DNA of 33,719 nt from assembly GCF_021462405.1 (NCBI RefSeq), contig NZ_JAKEDU010000014.1, positions 1 to 33,719 on the forward strand. Reading direction: 5' to 3'. This document shows positions 1 through 5,733 of the stretch, in pieces. Origin of the DNA: Thermus tengchongensis (GTDB lineage Bacteria > Deinococcota > Deinococci > Deinococcales > Thermaceae). Position 1 is the stretch's first letter, and every line of letters begins with the position of its first letter. The position numbers and the translations under genes are program-made. The notes beneath the pieces were generated by a model. The model saw only the letters and a list, made by a program, of their open reading frames with translations. It had not been told where the DNA came from and did no database searches.

Positions 1-276
1 GGTCTTGAGCTTGGGAGGGTGCCGGGGAAGGAGCAAGCCTTCCTCCCGCATCAAGGAGCGCACCCGCTTGTCCCCTATCCTAAACCCCTCCTCCCGCAGG
101 AGCGCCCCCAGGCGGCGGTAGCCATAGCGGGGCCAGGTGCCCGCCAACTCCCGCAACCGTGCACAAAGCCTCTCTTCCTCCTCCCCAAGGCCCTTGGGGC
201 GGTAGTAGAGACTGCTGCGGGGAACCTCCAGGAGGCGACAGAGCAGGCGGAGGGGATAGGCTTCCCCCAAGGCCAT
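1..276 (-). CDS. IS3-family transposase OrfB, N-terminal part (cut by window edge)
   Basis: The second IS3 transposase frame starts at ATG 276 and is open to the window edge, giving 92 residues. It contains the helix-turn-helix-like N-terminal region typical of OrfB, with SSLYYRP, the conserved WPRYGYRRL segment and the following KRVRSLMREEGL. The DDE integrase core would lie beyond position 1 and is not visible. The start codon overlaps the orfA stop (TGATG), which suggests translational coupling. Many IS3 elements instead make an OrfAB fusion by programmed -1 frameshifting; I did not find a convincing slippery run here, but the arrangement does not exclude it. Confidence 0.8.
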   Translation of the reverse strand, partial: MALGEAYPLRLLCRLLEVPRSSLYYRPKGLGEEEERLCARLRELAGTWPRYGYRRLGALLREEGFRIGDKRVRSLMREEGLLLPRHPPKLKT

Positions 277-563
277 CACCAGCCGCCGCCTTTCCTTTGC
301 CGGTAGAGTGCGGAGGCTTTTTTTAGGACCTCCAACTCCAGGGCCAGCTGGCCGGCCAAGCGTTCCAGCTCGCGGATACGGGCCTCTTGCTCGCTGCAGC
401 CGGAGGCAAAAGCGGCATGGGCGTTTTCCAGGAACTCCCGCTGCCAGCGGTAGAGCACCGACTCCGCCACCCCATGGACTCTAGCGGCCTCAGCGACGCT
501 CCTTTGGCCGGATACCAACTCCAACACGATCCTCGCCTTGTCCTTCGCCGACCACTTGCGCAT
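276..563 (-). CDS. IS3-family transposase OrfA
   Basis: A complete 95-residue protein with the OrfA layout. An N-terminal helix-turn-helix (KWSAKDKARIVLELVSGQRS, then VAEAARVHGVAESVLYRW) would bind the element ends, and a C-terminal leucine-zipper-like coiled coil (ARIRELERLAGQLALELEVLKKA) would dimerise. It ends in GGGW with TGA overlapping the orfB start. The length is normal for the family and the frame has no damage, so the element may be intact outside the window. Its insertion interrupts the plus-strand gene that continues from 632. Confidence 0.85.
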   Translation of the reverse strand: MRKWSAKDKARIVLELVSGQRSVAEAARVHGVAESVLYRWQREFLENAHAAFASGCSEQEARIRELERLAGQLALELEVLKKASALYRQRKGGGW

Positions 564-601
564 CTTGCTTCCCCCAGGCTACACCCCTTGGCCTCTCTCT
601 T

Positions 602-631
602 GGGGTGGTCCAAATTCGGGGTAGCACTTCA
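602..631. repeat. Probable terminal inverted repeat of the IS3 element
   Basis: Read inward from 631 on the minus strand, the end begins TGAAGTGCTACCCC and continues with a GGACCACC block, the TG-first, GC-rich pattern of IS3-family ends. Its partner lies beyond the left edge, so the match cannot be tested here. Confidence 0.45.
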
Positions 632-1247
632 CCACTTTGAAACCCCTTACTACCTGGGGGAGGTTTGGGAGGAGCGGGCTTTGGCCTTCCTCCTAAGGGG
701 GCTTCCCCTGCCCCAGGCCCGGGGATGGGAGGGATTCTGGGAGCGCTTTGTCTTCGCCCCGGAGGCCCGCCTTTACTATGCGGATTCCAACGCCTTGGCC
801 TTCCATCCAGACGTGCGCCAGGGAGTGCGGGAGGTAATGCTCTTTGATGCCCATCATGATGCAGGCTACCGCCCTTTGGGTGTGGAACCCGCCTGCGACG
901 ACTGGATGGTCTATTACGCTCGCCAAGGGGCCAAGCTTAGGGTTTTCTACCCTTCCTGGCGCGATCCCTTCCTGGAGCCCGAGCCCGTGGTCCCCGTGGA
1001 GAGGGCCAAGGACCCTGGAGGGCCGGTGGAGGAGGTCTTCCAGCGGGCGTTCCTCTGCCGCAGCGGGGCCTGGGTCCCCCCTTGGACCGACGAGGCCTTT
1101 TTCGCCTTCTTGGAAGCCGCTCCCTTGCCCAAGGTGGCCCTGGAGGCGGTGGCGAGGAGGCCATTGGACCTCGAGGGCCTAAGGCGAAGGGCCCAGGAGG
1201 AAGCCCTTGGCCTGAGGTTTCTGGAACGCCTAAGGGGGCTTTGCTAG
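632..1247 (+). pseudogene. 5'-truncated gene disrupted by the IS3 element; possible arginase-like fold protein
   Basis: From the IS boundary onward the plus frame reads as a convincing protein (HFETPYYLGEVWEERAL to the stop at 1245-1247, about 205 residues). In the native state the start would lie to the left of the insertion. Translation continues upstream only through antisense IS sequence, which is not native coding. The motif VMLFDAHHDAGY (about 836-871) resembles the metal-binding DAHxD block of the ureohydrolase/arginase fold, and DDWMVYY follows, but the rest is not recognised and enzymatic function is not claimed. The first ATG left in frame is within this motif (836), so a restart product would lack the N-terminal part. 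Only a few N-terminal residues may have been lost if the insertion is near the original start. Confidence 0.6.
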
Positions 1248-1256
1248 GCCTTACCC

Positions 1257-1285
1257 TGGACATGTTTCCCTTCTTCCCCTATAAT
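1257..1285 (+). promoter_or_regulatory. Sigma-A promoter of the tRNA operon
   Basis: TGGACA at 1257-1262 and a perfect TATAAT at 1280-1285 are separated by 17 bp. Transcription would begin near 1292, about 7 nt before mature tRNA-Lys, as expected for a stable RNA operon. Confidence 0.85.
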
Positions 1286-1298
1286 CACTAAGGCTGTT

Positions 1299-1374
1299 GG
1301 GCCGTTAGCTCAGCTGGCAGAGCAACCGACTTTTAATCGGTAGGTCGCAGGTTCGAATCCTGCACGGCCCACCA
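1299..1374 (+). tRNA. tRNA-Lys (anticodon TTT)
   Basis: A 76-nt cloverleaf with acceptor GGGCCGT pairing ACGGCCC, D-arm TAGCTCAGCTGGCAGA, anticodon loop containing TTT, T-arm around GGTTCGAATCC and an encoded CCA at 1372-1374. First gene of the three-tRNA operon. Confidence 0.97.
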
Positions 1375-1380
1375 AGCCGG

Positions 1381-1455
1381 GGCCCCATCGTCTAGCGGTC
1401 AGGACGCGGCCCTCTCAAGGCCGAAACGGGGGTTCGATTCCCCCTGGGGTCACCA
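1381..1455 (+). tRNA. tRNA-Glu (anticodon CTC)
   Basis: A 75-nt cloverleaf. Acceptor GGCCCCA pairs TGGGGTC with one G-U pair, the anticodon stem is GGCCC/GGGCC-like around CTC, the T-arm is GGGGGTTCGATTCCCCC, and CCA is encoded. Six nt separate it from tRNA-Lys. Confidence 0.96.
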
Positions 1456-1456
1456 C

Positions 1457-1533
1457 GGGCGGCTAGCTCAGCTGGTCAGAGCGCTCGCCTTACAAGCGAG
1501 AGGCCAGAGGTTCAAATCCTCTGCCGCCCACCA
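1457..1533 (+). tRNA. tRNA-Val (anticodon TAC), attachment site of an integrated element
   Basis: A 77-nt cloverleaf with acceptor GGGCGGC pairing GCCGCCC, anticodon TAC and encoded CCA. One nt separates it from tRNA-Glu. Its 3' 48 nt recur at 2630-2677 with one mismatch, the classic footprint of integration into a tRNA 3' end. The gene itself remains complete. Confidence 0.97.
1486..1533 (+). repeat. Left attachment repeat (attL), within tRNA-Val
   Basis: This 48-nt block covers the anticodon loop to the CCA of tRNA-Val and is repeated in direct orientation at 2630-2677. The only difference is C1518 here versus T2662 there. Similarity stops abruptly at both edges (T1485 vs G2629; the sequence after CCA differs). 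Confidence 0.88.
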
Positions 1534-1550
1534 CGATGGGAACACAAAAC

Positions 1551-1585
1551 TCCCCGCCTTGGAAGCAAGGCGGGGAAGCCCTTTT
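1551..1585 (+). terminator. Intrinsic terminator after the tRNA operon
   Basis: An 11-bp perfect stem (1551-1561 with 1566-1576, core CCCCGCCTTG/CAAGGCGGGG) closes a GAAG tetraloop and is followed by AGCCCTTTTA. It lies inside the integrated element, so the element supplies the operon's present terminator. Confidence 0.8.
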
Positions 1586-1608
1586 ATGGCAGTTTTTATG
1601 GCACTTGG
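1583..1608. repeat. Left copy of a 26-nt element-end repeat (candidate integrase arm site)
   Basis: It contains two TTTATGGCA units starting 12 nt apart, followed by CTTGG. The same 26 nt occur at 2504-2529 with a single change (C1604 versus G2525). Both lie just inside the attachment repeats, the position where tyrosine integrases bind arm-type sites. The role is inferred from placement only. Confidence 0.6.
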
Positions 1609-1610
1609 CC

Positions 1611-1790
1611 TCAGGCTTGGGGTCTGGGCCTCGGTCCCCGGATCAGGTTCTCTAGGTCCAGCACGTAATCGCGGCGCTCCTTCAAGAGGTGGCGGTAAAT
1701 CCCCAGGGTGACTCAAAAGGTGTACTTCCACCGCAAGAGAAAGGGCCTGGGACACCAGGACCACCTCGACTTCCTCCCCGCTTGGGGCAT
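1611..1790 (-). pseudogene. Decayed C-terminus of a tyrosine recombinase (integrase)
   Basis: On the minus strand the frame ending at TGA 1613-1611 reads VTLGIYRHLLKERRDYVLDLENLI. This matches the C-terminal pattern of phage-type integrases, in which the nucleophilic tyrosine sits in a xxTxxxYxHLL block. A TGA precedes it in the same frame. The upstream part (EEVEVVLVSQAL) is in another frame, so at least one frameshift separates the two. The catalytic R-K-HxxR parts are absent. The fragment points toward the attachment site, where integrase genes normally sit. The assignment rests on about 35 residues and is moderate. Confidence 0.45.
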
Positions 1791-1807
1791 GGGGGATAAT
1801 GAGGAAG

Positions 1808-2113
1808 ATGCCTGAGGTTTCCCCCGAGCTGGAAGGCTTGCTGGCCCGCCTCCAAGCGGCCAAGGCGGAGCTTAGGGAGCGCTACGGGGTCAAGGAGATG
1901 GCCGTCTTCGGCTCCTATGCCCGGGGGGAGAACCGGACCACGAGCGATCTGGACCTCCTGGTGGAGTTTGAGCGCGTGCCCGGCCTCCTCAAGTTTCTGG
2001 AGTTGGAGGAATACCTTTCCCAGCTGTTGGGCGTCCGGGTGGACCTGGTGCGGAAGGCTTCGGTACGCGAGGAACTTCGGCGAACCATCCTGGAGGAGGC
2101 GGTCCCCGTTTGA
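1808..2113 (+). CDS. mntA: MntA-type nucleotidyltransferase antitoxin
   Basis: A 101-residue minimal nucleotidyltransferase. GSYARGE (35-41) and SDLDLLVEF (46-54) form the GSx(10)DxD active site that binds ATP and Mg. In characterised HEPN/MNT modules the MntA partner AMPylates a tyrosine in the HepT toxin active site and so neutralises it. The chosen ATG at 1808 has GAGG four nt upstream and a GATAAT box at 1795-1800. An earlier in-frame ATG at 1799 would add three residues but would overlap that box. The gene overlaps hepT by 3 nt (TTG start 2110 within the MntA stop region), as expected for a coupled antitoxin-toxin pair with the antitoxin first. Confidence 0.9.
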   Translation: MPEVSPELEGLLARLQAAKAELRERYGVKEMAVFGSYARGENRTTSDLDLLVEFERVPGLLKFLELEEYLSQLLGVRVDLVRKASVREELRRTILEEAVPV

Positions 2114-2481
2114 AAAGGAGGCTAGCCAGTCTCTTCCTGCAGGATATCCTTCAGGCCATGGACCGGATTGCGCGGTTCGTGGGAGACCGGGATTACGAGA
2201 CCTTTGCGGCGGATGAGCTTCTCACCAGCGCCGTGGTGCGGCAACTGGAGATCATTGGGGAGGCGGCCAAAAACCTTCCCCAAGGGATTCGGGAGCGGTA
2301 CGCTGACTTGCCCTGGCACCTCATGGCCCGGATGCGGGACCGGCTTTCCCACGGCTACTGGACGGTGGACTACGAGATCGTGTGGAGGGTGATCCAGGAG
2401 GAGCTGCCTGCCCTAAGGCCGCGCATTGAGGTCGTGCTGGAGGAGGTCAGGGCAGAAGAGAACGGATGGGAAAGCTCCTAA
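2110..2481 (+). CDS. hepT: HepT-type HEPN toxin ribonuclease
   Basis: A 123-residue all-helical HEPN protein (DUF86 group). The toxin motif RX4HXY is present as R76-DRLS-H81-G-Y83. R and H form the RNase centre, and Y83 is the residue expected to be AMPylated by MntA. The usual Asn after Arg is Asp here (RDRLSHGY), a common variant. The start is TTG at 2110 overlapping the mntA stop, and no free-standing ribosome site is needed if translation is coupled. Expected function: cleavage of tRNA or mRNA when released from MntA. Both genes are undamaged, so the module is probably active. Confidence 0.9.
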   Translation: MKRRLASLFLQDILQAMDRIARFVGDRDYETFAADELLTSAVVRQLEIIGEAAKNLPQGIRERYADLPWHLMARMRDRLSHGYWTVDYEIVWRVIQEELPALRPRIEVVLEEVRAEENGWESS

Positions 2482-2503
2482 AGGATAGAAAAAATCCCGA
2501 AAC

Positions 2504-2529
2504 TTTATGGCAGTTTTTATGGCAGTTGG
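2504..2529. repeat. Right copy of the 26-nt element-end repeat
   Basis: Same tandem TTTATGGCA units as at 1583-1608 and in the same orientation, located 23 nt after hepT and about 100 nt before the right attachment repeat. Confidence 0.6.
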
Positions 2530-2629
2530 AACCGGAAACCCCCGGAAGACGCCGGACCCCCTGGTTTTGGCAACCCGATAAGGACGGGCTTTCTCGTGGG
2601 GTCTCGTATGGCCCCGAAGGAACGTAAAG

Positions 2630-2677
2630 CGCCTTACAAGCGAGAGGCCAGAGGTTCAAATTCTCTGCCGCCCACCA
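2630..2677 (+). repeat. Right attachment repeat (attR): displaced 3' end of tRNA-Val
   Basis: 47 of 48 nt match tRNA-Val 1486-1533. It lacks the acceptor 5' strand, D-arm and promoter, so it is not a tRNA gene. The one change (T2662) turns a C-G pair of the T-stem into a wobble, as expected for sequence no longer under tRNA selection. Confidence 0.88.
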
Positions 2678-2694
2678 GCTCCAGGACGCAAAGC

Positions 2695-2720
2695 TTCCCC
2701 CCTCGCTACCGAGGGGGGAA
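2695..2720. terminator. Bidirectional terminator hairpin between the attR copy and dciA
   Basis: An 11-bp perfect stem (2695-2705 with 2710-2720, TTCCCCCCTCG/CGAGGGGGGAA) closes CTAC. It directly follows the displaced tRNA end, so it may be the original tRNA-operon terminator. It would also end the long minus-strand operon finishing at 2747. Confidence 0.7.
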
Positions 2721-2746
2721 AGCCTTTAGGAGGCTTATTTGGGAGC

Positions 2747-3508
2747 TTAGGCTTCCTTGGCGAGGAGGCTCCGCACTGCCTCGGGGAGGGTTTCCCCAGG
2801 AAAGAGGGTCCTAAAGCGCTGGGCCAGGTCTCGGAGTAGAGGACGTAGGGTTTCGTCCCGTAAGGCCTGGGGGTAAAGGGCCTCCATCTCGCTGAGGAGG
2901 GATTGCCTGGCCAGGTGCCGGGCCACCAGGAGGGCCTCCCCCTCGAGGCCCGTGGGACGGCCCCGCTTGAGGCGCTCCGCCTCCTTGCGCACCCAGGGGC
3001 TTTCCAGAAGGCGGAGGCAGGTGGGGCAGGGGTGCTGGGGGCTGGGGCTTCCGCAGATGGGGCAGGGCTCGCCCCGATCCTTTTGCAGAAGGGCCAGGGC
3101 GGCCCGGGCTACCTTTTCCCGTAGCTCCAGGGGGGCTTTTTCCGCCAGCTCCAGGGCCCGGCGGCTTGCCCATAGGAGGCGCTCGGGGTTTTCCGGGGTT
3201 TTGGGGGCCTCTGGCTCCTTCTCCAGGGGCCCCACCACAAAGCGGATCTCCTTCACCGCCCCGGGAAACCGCTCCTCGTAGCGTCGCAAAAGGGCCAGGC
3301 GGCTGTAGGTGAGCTGGTGGGCGGTGACGGGGTCCGCCACCCGCACGGTGAGAACACCGCCCTCCAGGGCCAGGGGTTCGCTCAGGCGGGAAAGTTCCTT
3401 GCCCACTACTTCCCGCCAGGCGGCCAGCACCAGACCCCTCTTCAGCTTTTCCTTCCCCCCGGCCTTCTTGAGGGCCTCAGGGATCACCTCTTTAAGCCGC
3501 CAGGGCAT
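2747..3508 (-). CDS. dciA: DciA-family (DUF721) helicase-loading protein with an added zinc ribbon
   Basis: 253 residues. Residues 1-93 are a DUF721/DciA domain (RLKEVIPEALKKAG, VLAAWREVVGKEL, GVLTVRVADPVTAHQLTYSR, EIRFVVG). DciA supports loading of the replicative helicase in bacteria without DnaC. After a linker rich in Pro and Glu there is a helical part and a zinc-ribbon-like CPIC...CPTC (C149, C152, C161, C164), then a basic, helical C-terminus. DciA proteins are often only 90-160 residues, so the extension is notable. The frame extends far upstream through recF, but the native start is taken as ATG 3508, with GGGAGGG five nt before it and 19 nt after the recF stop. The recF neighbourhood supports a replication role. 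Confidence 0.82.
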   Translation of the reverse strand: MPWRLKEVIPEALKKAGGKEKLKRGLVLAAWREVVGKELSRLSEPLALEGGVLTVRVADPVTAHQLTYSRLALLRRYEERFPGAVKEIRFVVGPLEKEPEAPKTPENPERLLWASRRALELAEKAPLELREKVARAALALLQKDRGEPCPICGSPSPQHPCPTCLRLLESPWVRKEAERLKRGRPTGLEGEALLVARHLARQSLLSEMEALYPQALRDETLRPLLRDLAQRFRTLFPGETLPEAVRSLLAKEA

Positions 3509-3527
3509 GCCCACCCTCCCGGGAGGG

Positions 3528-4550
3528 TCAGCATAGGACCACCCCTCCTTCCACCCAGCATACAGGCACCCCCTCGGGGGCCCAAAGCCCCGCCAGGATG
3601 GCCTGGGGTAGGGTGCGGGTATAGGCCAGAACTGCCTGCCGTTTGCCCTCGTCCAGCTCCTCGCTCCACTCGTCCAGCAGGAGAAGGGGGGCTTCCCCAT
3701 GGTGCTCAAAGAGCAGGCGGTGCTCGGCCAGGCGCAGGGCCAGGGCCACTCCTTTGGCTTCCCCCCGGCTTCCAAAGCGGTGGACCGGCCGGCCTGAAAG
3801 CAGGAAGACCAGGTCGTCACGGTGGGGGCCCACCAAGGTTTGTCCTCGGGCCAGTTCCTCTTCCCTCCGGGTCCTTAGGGCCTCGAGGAGATCCCCCGGG
3901 GCGGTTTCCTCCAGAAGAAGCCCCACCTCCCCCGGAGCCAGGCTTCGGTGGACGGATTGGAATATGGGCAGGAAACGCTTTAAGAAGCGCCTTCGGAAGG
4001 CCATGATCTCCGTGCCGTAGCGGGCCAGCTCCTGATCCCATACGGAAAGCCCGTTCCCCCCGGCCTTCAAAAGGGCGTTTCGCTGGCGCAGGGCCTTTTC
4101 GTAGGCGGAGAGGAGAGCGGCGTACCGGCGGGAGAAGCGTCCGATCAGACGATCCAGAAAGGCCCGCCTCTCCTCCCGGCTTCCCAGCACCACCTCCACG
4201 TCCTCAGGCAAGACCAGGACCGAGCCCGGAAGCTCGTGTAGGGCCCTTAGGCTCACCGCCTTCTCGTTCAGCACGATCTCCCTTCCCTCCAGCCGGAGCC
4301 GTTGCTCGATCCGGTATAGACCCAGCTCGGTTTCCACCTCCGCCTGCAGCCAGGCTTCCTCCTCCCCGAAGCGGATCAGGTCGGCCAAGGAAGCCCGGAC
4401 CTCGCCTCCCAGGGCCAGGTGGATGCCGAGGAGGAGGCTGGTCTTTCCTTGGGCGTTCCCTCCCACCAGGGCGAAAAGGCCCTGAGGGGGCTGGAAGGCC
4501 GAAAAGGCCAGGTTGCGGAAGTTCCTCTGGCGGAAGACGAGGAGCCGCAT
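3528..4550 (-). CDS. recF: DNA replication and repair protein RecF
   Basis: 340 residues, an SMC/ABC-like ATPase that acts with RecO and RecR to load RecA at gaps. Walker A is GGNAQGKT (30-37). The segment VLVLPEDVEVVLGSREERRAFLDRLI, then GPHRDDLVF, are RecF signatures. The ABC signature reads SRGEAKGVALALRLAE and Walker B APLLLLDEWSEELD. These differ somewhat from the usual SQGQQRT and LLLDDVFSELD, but the ATP-binding Asp/Glu residues are kept. It starts directly at the MFS gene stop (TAG then ATG with no gap) and is followed by dciA, so it is translated within the long minus operon. Confidence 0.93.
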   Translation of the reverse strand: MRLLVFRQRNFRNLAFSAFQPPQGLFALVGGNAQGKTSLLLGIHLALGGEVRASLADLIRFGEEEAWLQAEVETELGLYRIEQRLRLEGREIVLNEKAVSLRALHELPGSVLVLPEDVEVVLGSREERRAFLDRLIGRFSRRYAALLSAYEKALRQRNALLKAGGNGLSVWDQELARYGTEIMAFRRRFLKRFLPIFQSVHRSLAPGEVGLLLEETAPGDLLEALRTRREEELARGQTLVGPHRDDLVFLLSGRPVHRFGSRGEAKGVALALRLAEHRLLFEHHGEAPLLLLDEWSEELDEGKRQAVLAYTRTLPQAILAGLWAPEGVPVCWVEGGVVLC

Positions 4551-5723
4551 CTAGAGCTTTACCCGGCGGAGGAGGGCGGGAAGAAGGAGGAGGGCCAAGA
4601 GAAGAAGACCACCCCCCAGGAGGTAGGGGGCTTCTGGGGCCATGCGGTAAAGCCCCGTGCCCAGGATGGGCCCCAGCATGCGCCCCAAGGCTTGAGCGGA
4701 GCTATTCAGCCCCGCCACCAGTCCCTGCTCCCCTTCCCCCACCGCTAGGGAGAGGGCGGCGGTAACCCCCGGCCCCGCTAGGGCTGCCCCCGCTCCCTGC
4801 AGGGCCAGGCCCAGGGCCAAAAGGGGAAAGCCCTGGGCCACCACCAAAAGGAGAAAGCCCAGGATGCTCACGGGTAGCCCCAGGAGGAGGAGGGTTCGGG
4901 GCGGCCAGGAGAAGCGCCGCACCAGGAAGCCCTGGATAAAGACCGCCACAAGGCCGTAAAGCACCAGGGCAAGCCCCACGCTCCTGGCGGTTTCCACCCC
5001 CGAGAGCCCGAGGCGGTCTTGGAAGTAGAAGGCGATGGTCTGCTCGAGGGACACACTGGAGAGGTTCAGGGCAAACCCTAGGAGGAGAAGGGGGAAGACC
5101 CTTTTATCCCAAGGGGAAAGGTGCCCTACCTCCTGTGATCCCTGGGGCTTGGACTCCGGCAGGACCAGGACCACGAAGAGGGCGTTGAGGAAGGCGAGGC
5201 CGGAGGAGAAGAACACCGGGGCCAGGAGGCCAAGCCATGCGGCAAGCCCTGCTCCCAAGGCGGGCCCCAGGATGACCGCCAGGCCAAAGGCCGCCCCCAG
5301 GAGGGCCATACCCGCGGTGCGGTTTTCCCGGCTGGTGATATCGGCCACGTAGGCCTGGGCGGTGGGTAGGGTGGCGGAGCTGAAAGCCCCACCTAGGAGC
5401 CGGGCCAGGAGAAGGAGGGGAAAGAGGAGGCCCGCGGGAACCAGACCCCTTTGGCCCAAGAGGGCAAAGAGGCCAAAGAGGAGGAAACTCACGGCAAAGC
5501 CCAGGATGCCCAGGAGGAGGATGGGCTTCCTGCCCTTCTCGCTCAGCCTCCCCCAGATGGGGGAAAGGAGGAACTGCATGAGGGCGTAGCCGGTGGAAAA
5601 AAGGCCCACTTGGACCTCGGTGAGTCCCAGCTCCCGCCCCAAGGGCCCCAGAATGGGGAAGAGGATGGAAAGCCCCAGGATGCTGTTGAAAAGGGTCAGG
5701 AAAAGGAGGCCTATGGGGGACAT
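4551..5723 (-). CDS. Major facilitator superfamily efflux transporter
   Basis: 390 residues with about 12 hydrophobic segments. MFS motif A is SPIWGRLSEKGRKPILLLG (cytoplasmic loop 2-3). The stretch YVADITSRENRTAGMALLGA with LGPALGAGL matches the drug/H+ antiporter motif C region of the TetA-like DHA1 group. The likely role is proton-coupled export of a small molecule, but the substrate cannot be read from sequence. It starts 10 nt after pstB and ends exactly where recF begins, so it is sandwiched between phosphate uptake and replication genes with no evident functional link. Confidence 0.85.
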   Translation of the reverse strand: MSPIGLLFLTLFNSILGLSILFPILGPLGRELGLTEVQVGLFSTGYALMQFLLSPIWGRLSEKGRKPILLLGILGFAVSFLLFGLFALLGQRGLVPAGLLFPLLLLARLLGGAFSSATLPTAQAYVADITSRENRTAGMALLGAAFGLAVILGPALGAGLAAWLGLLAPVFFSSGLAFLNALFVVLVLPESKPQGSQEVGHLSPWDKRVFPLLLLGFALNLSSVSLEQTIAFYFQDRLGLSGVETARSVGLALVLYGLVAVFIQGFLVRRFSWPPRTLLLLGLPVSILGFLLLVVAQGFPLLALGLALQGAGAALAGPGVTAALSLAVGEGEQGLVAGLNSSAQALGRMLGPILGTGLYRMAPEAPYLLGGGLLLLALLLLPALLRRVKL

Positions 5724-5733
5724 GCCCTAGAGT

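Larger units (their letters stand above)
1..631 (-). mobile_element. IS3-family insertion sequence, one end only
   Basis: Two overlapping transposase frames read leftwards and the element runs off the left edge of the window. The right boundary is placed at the CA dinucleotide at 630-631, because IS3-type ends read TG...CA and the plus-strand coding sequence of the neighbouring gene becomes protein-like directly after it. A boundary at 626 (CA of GTAGCA) is also possible. The other end and the target duplication are outside the window, so the exact limits and the IS3 subgroup cannot be fixed. Confidence 0.75.
1534..2677. mobile_element. Minimal tRNA-Val-integrated element carrying a MntA/HepT module
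   Basis: About 1.1 kb lies between the functional tRNA-Val and a second copy of its 3' end. It contains, in order: a terminator, a short tandem repeat, a decayed tyrosine-recombinase C-terminus (minus strand), mntA, hepT, a matching short tandem repeat, and the right attachment copy. With no intact integrase it is probably immobile on its own, though a related integrase could excise it. The intact toxin-antitoxin pair is its only recognisable cargo. Confidence 0.75.

Noticed and set aside
387-1247. A single 286-residue plus-strand protein starting inside the IS element
   Set aside because: The first ~80 residues are antisense to the transposase orfA and its terminal repeat; only the part after about 631 is protein-like.
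1468-1863. A 131-residue minus-strand protein ending in LNLWPLACKASALTS
   Set aside because: Its C-terminal part is the translated antisense of tRNA-Val, and its middle mixes frames of the integrase remnant.
2447-2659. A minus-strand frame containing NCHKNCHK
   Set aside because: This is translation of the tandem TTTATGGCA repeat and the attR tRNA copy, not a gene.
2630-2677. A second tRNA-Val gene
   Set aside because: It lacks the 5' half (acceptor strand and D-arm) and a promoter, so it is only the displaced 3' end.
3509-3820. Upstream extension of the dciA frame
   Set aside because: The extra residues are antisense-free but out of frame with recF, which is clearly coding there; a good start with ribosome site is at 3508.
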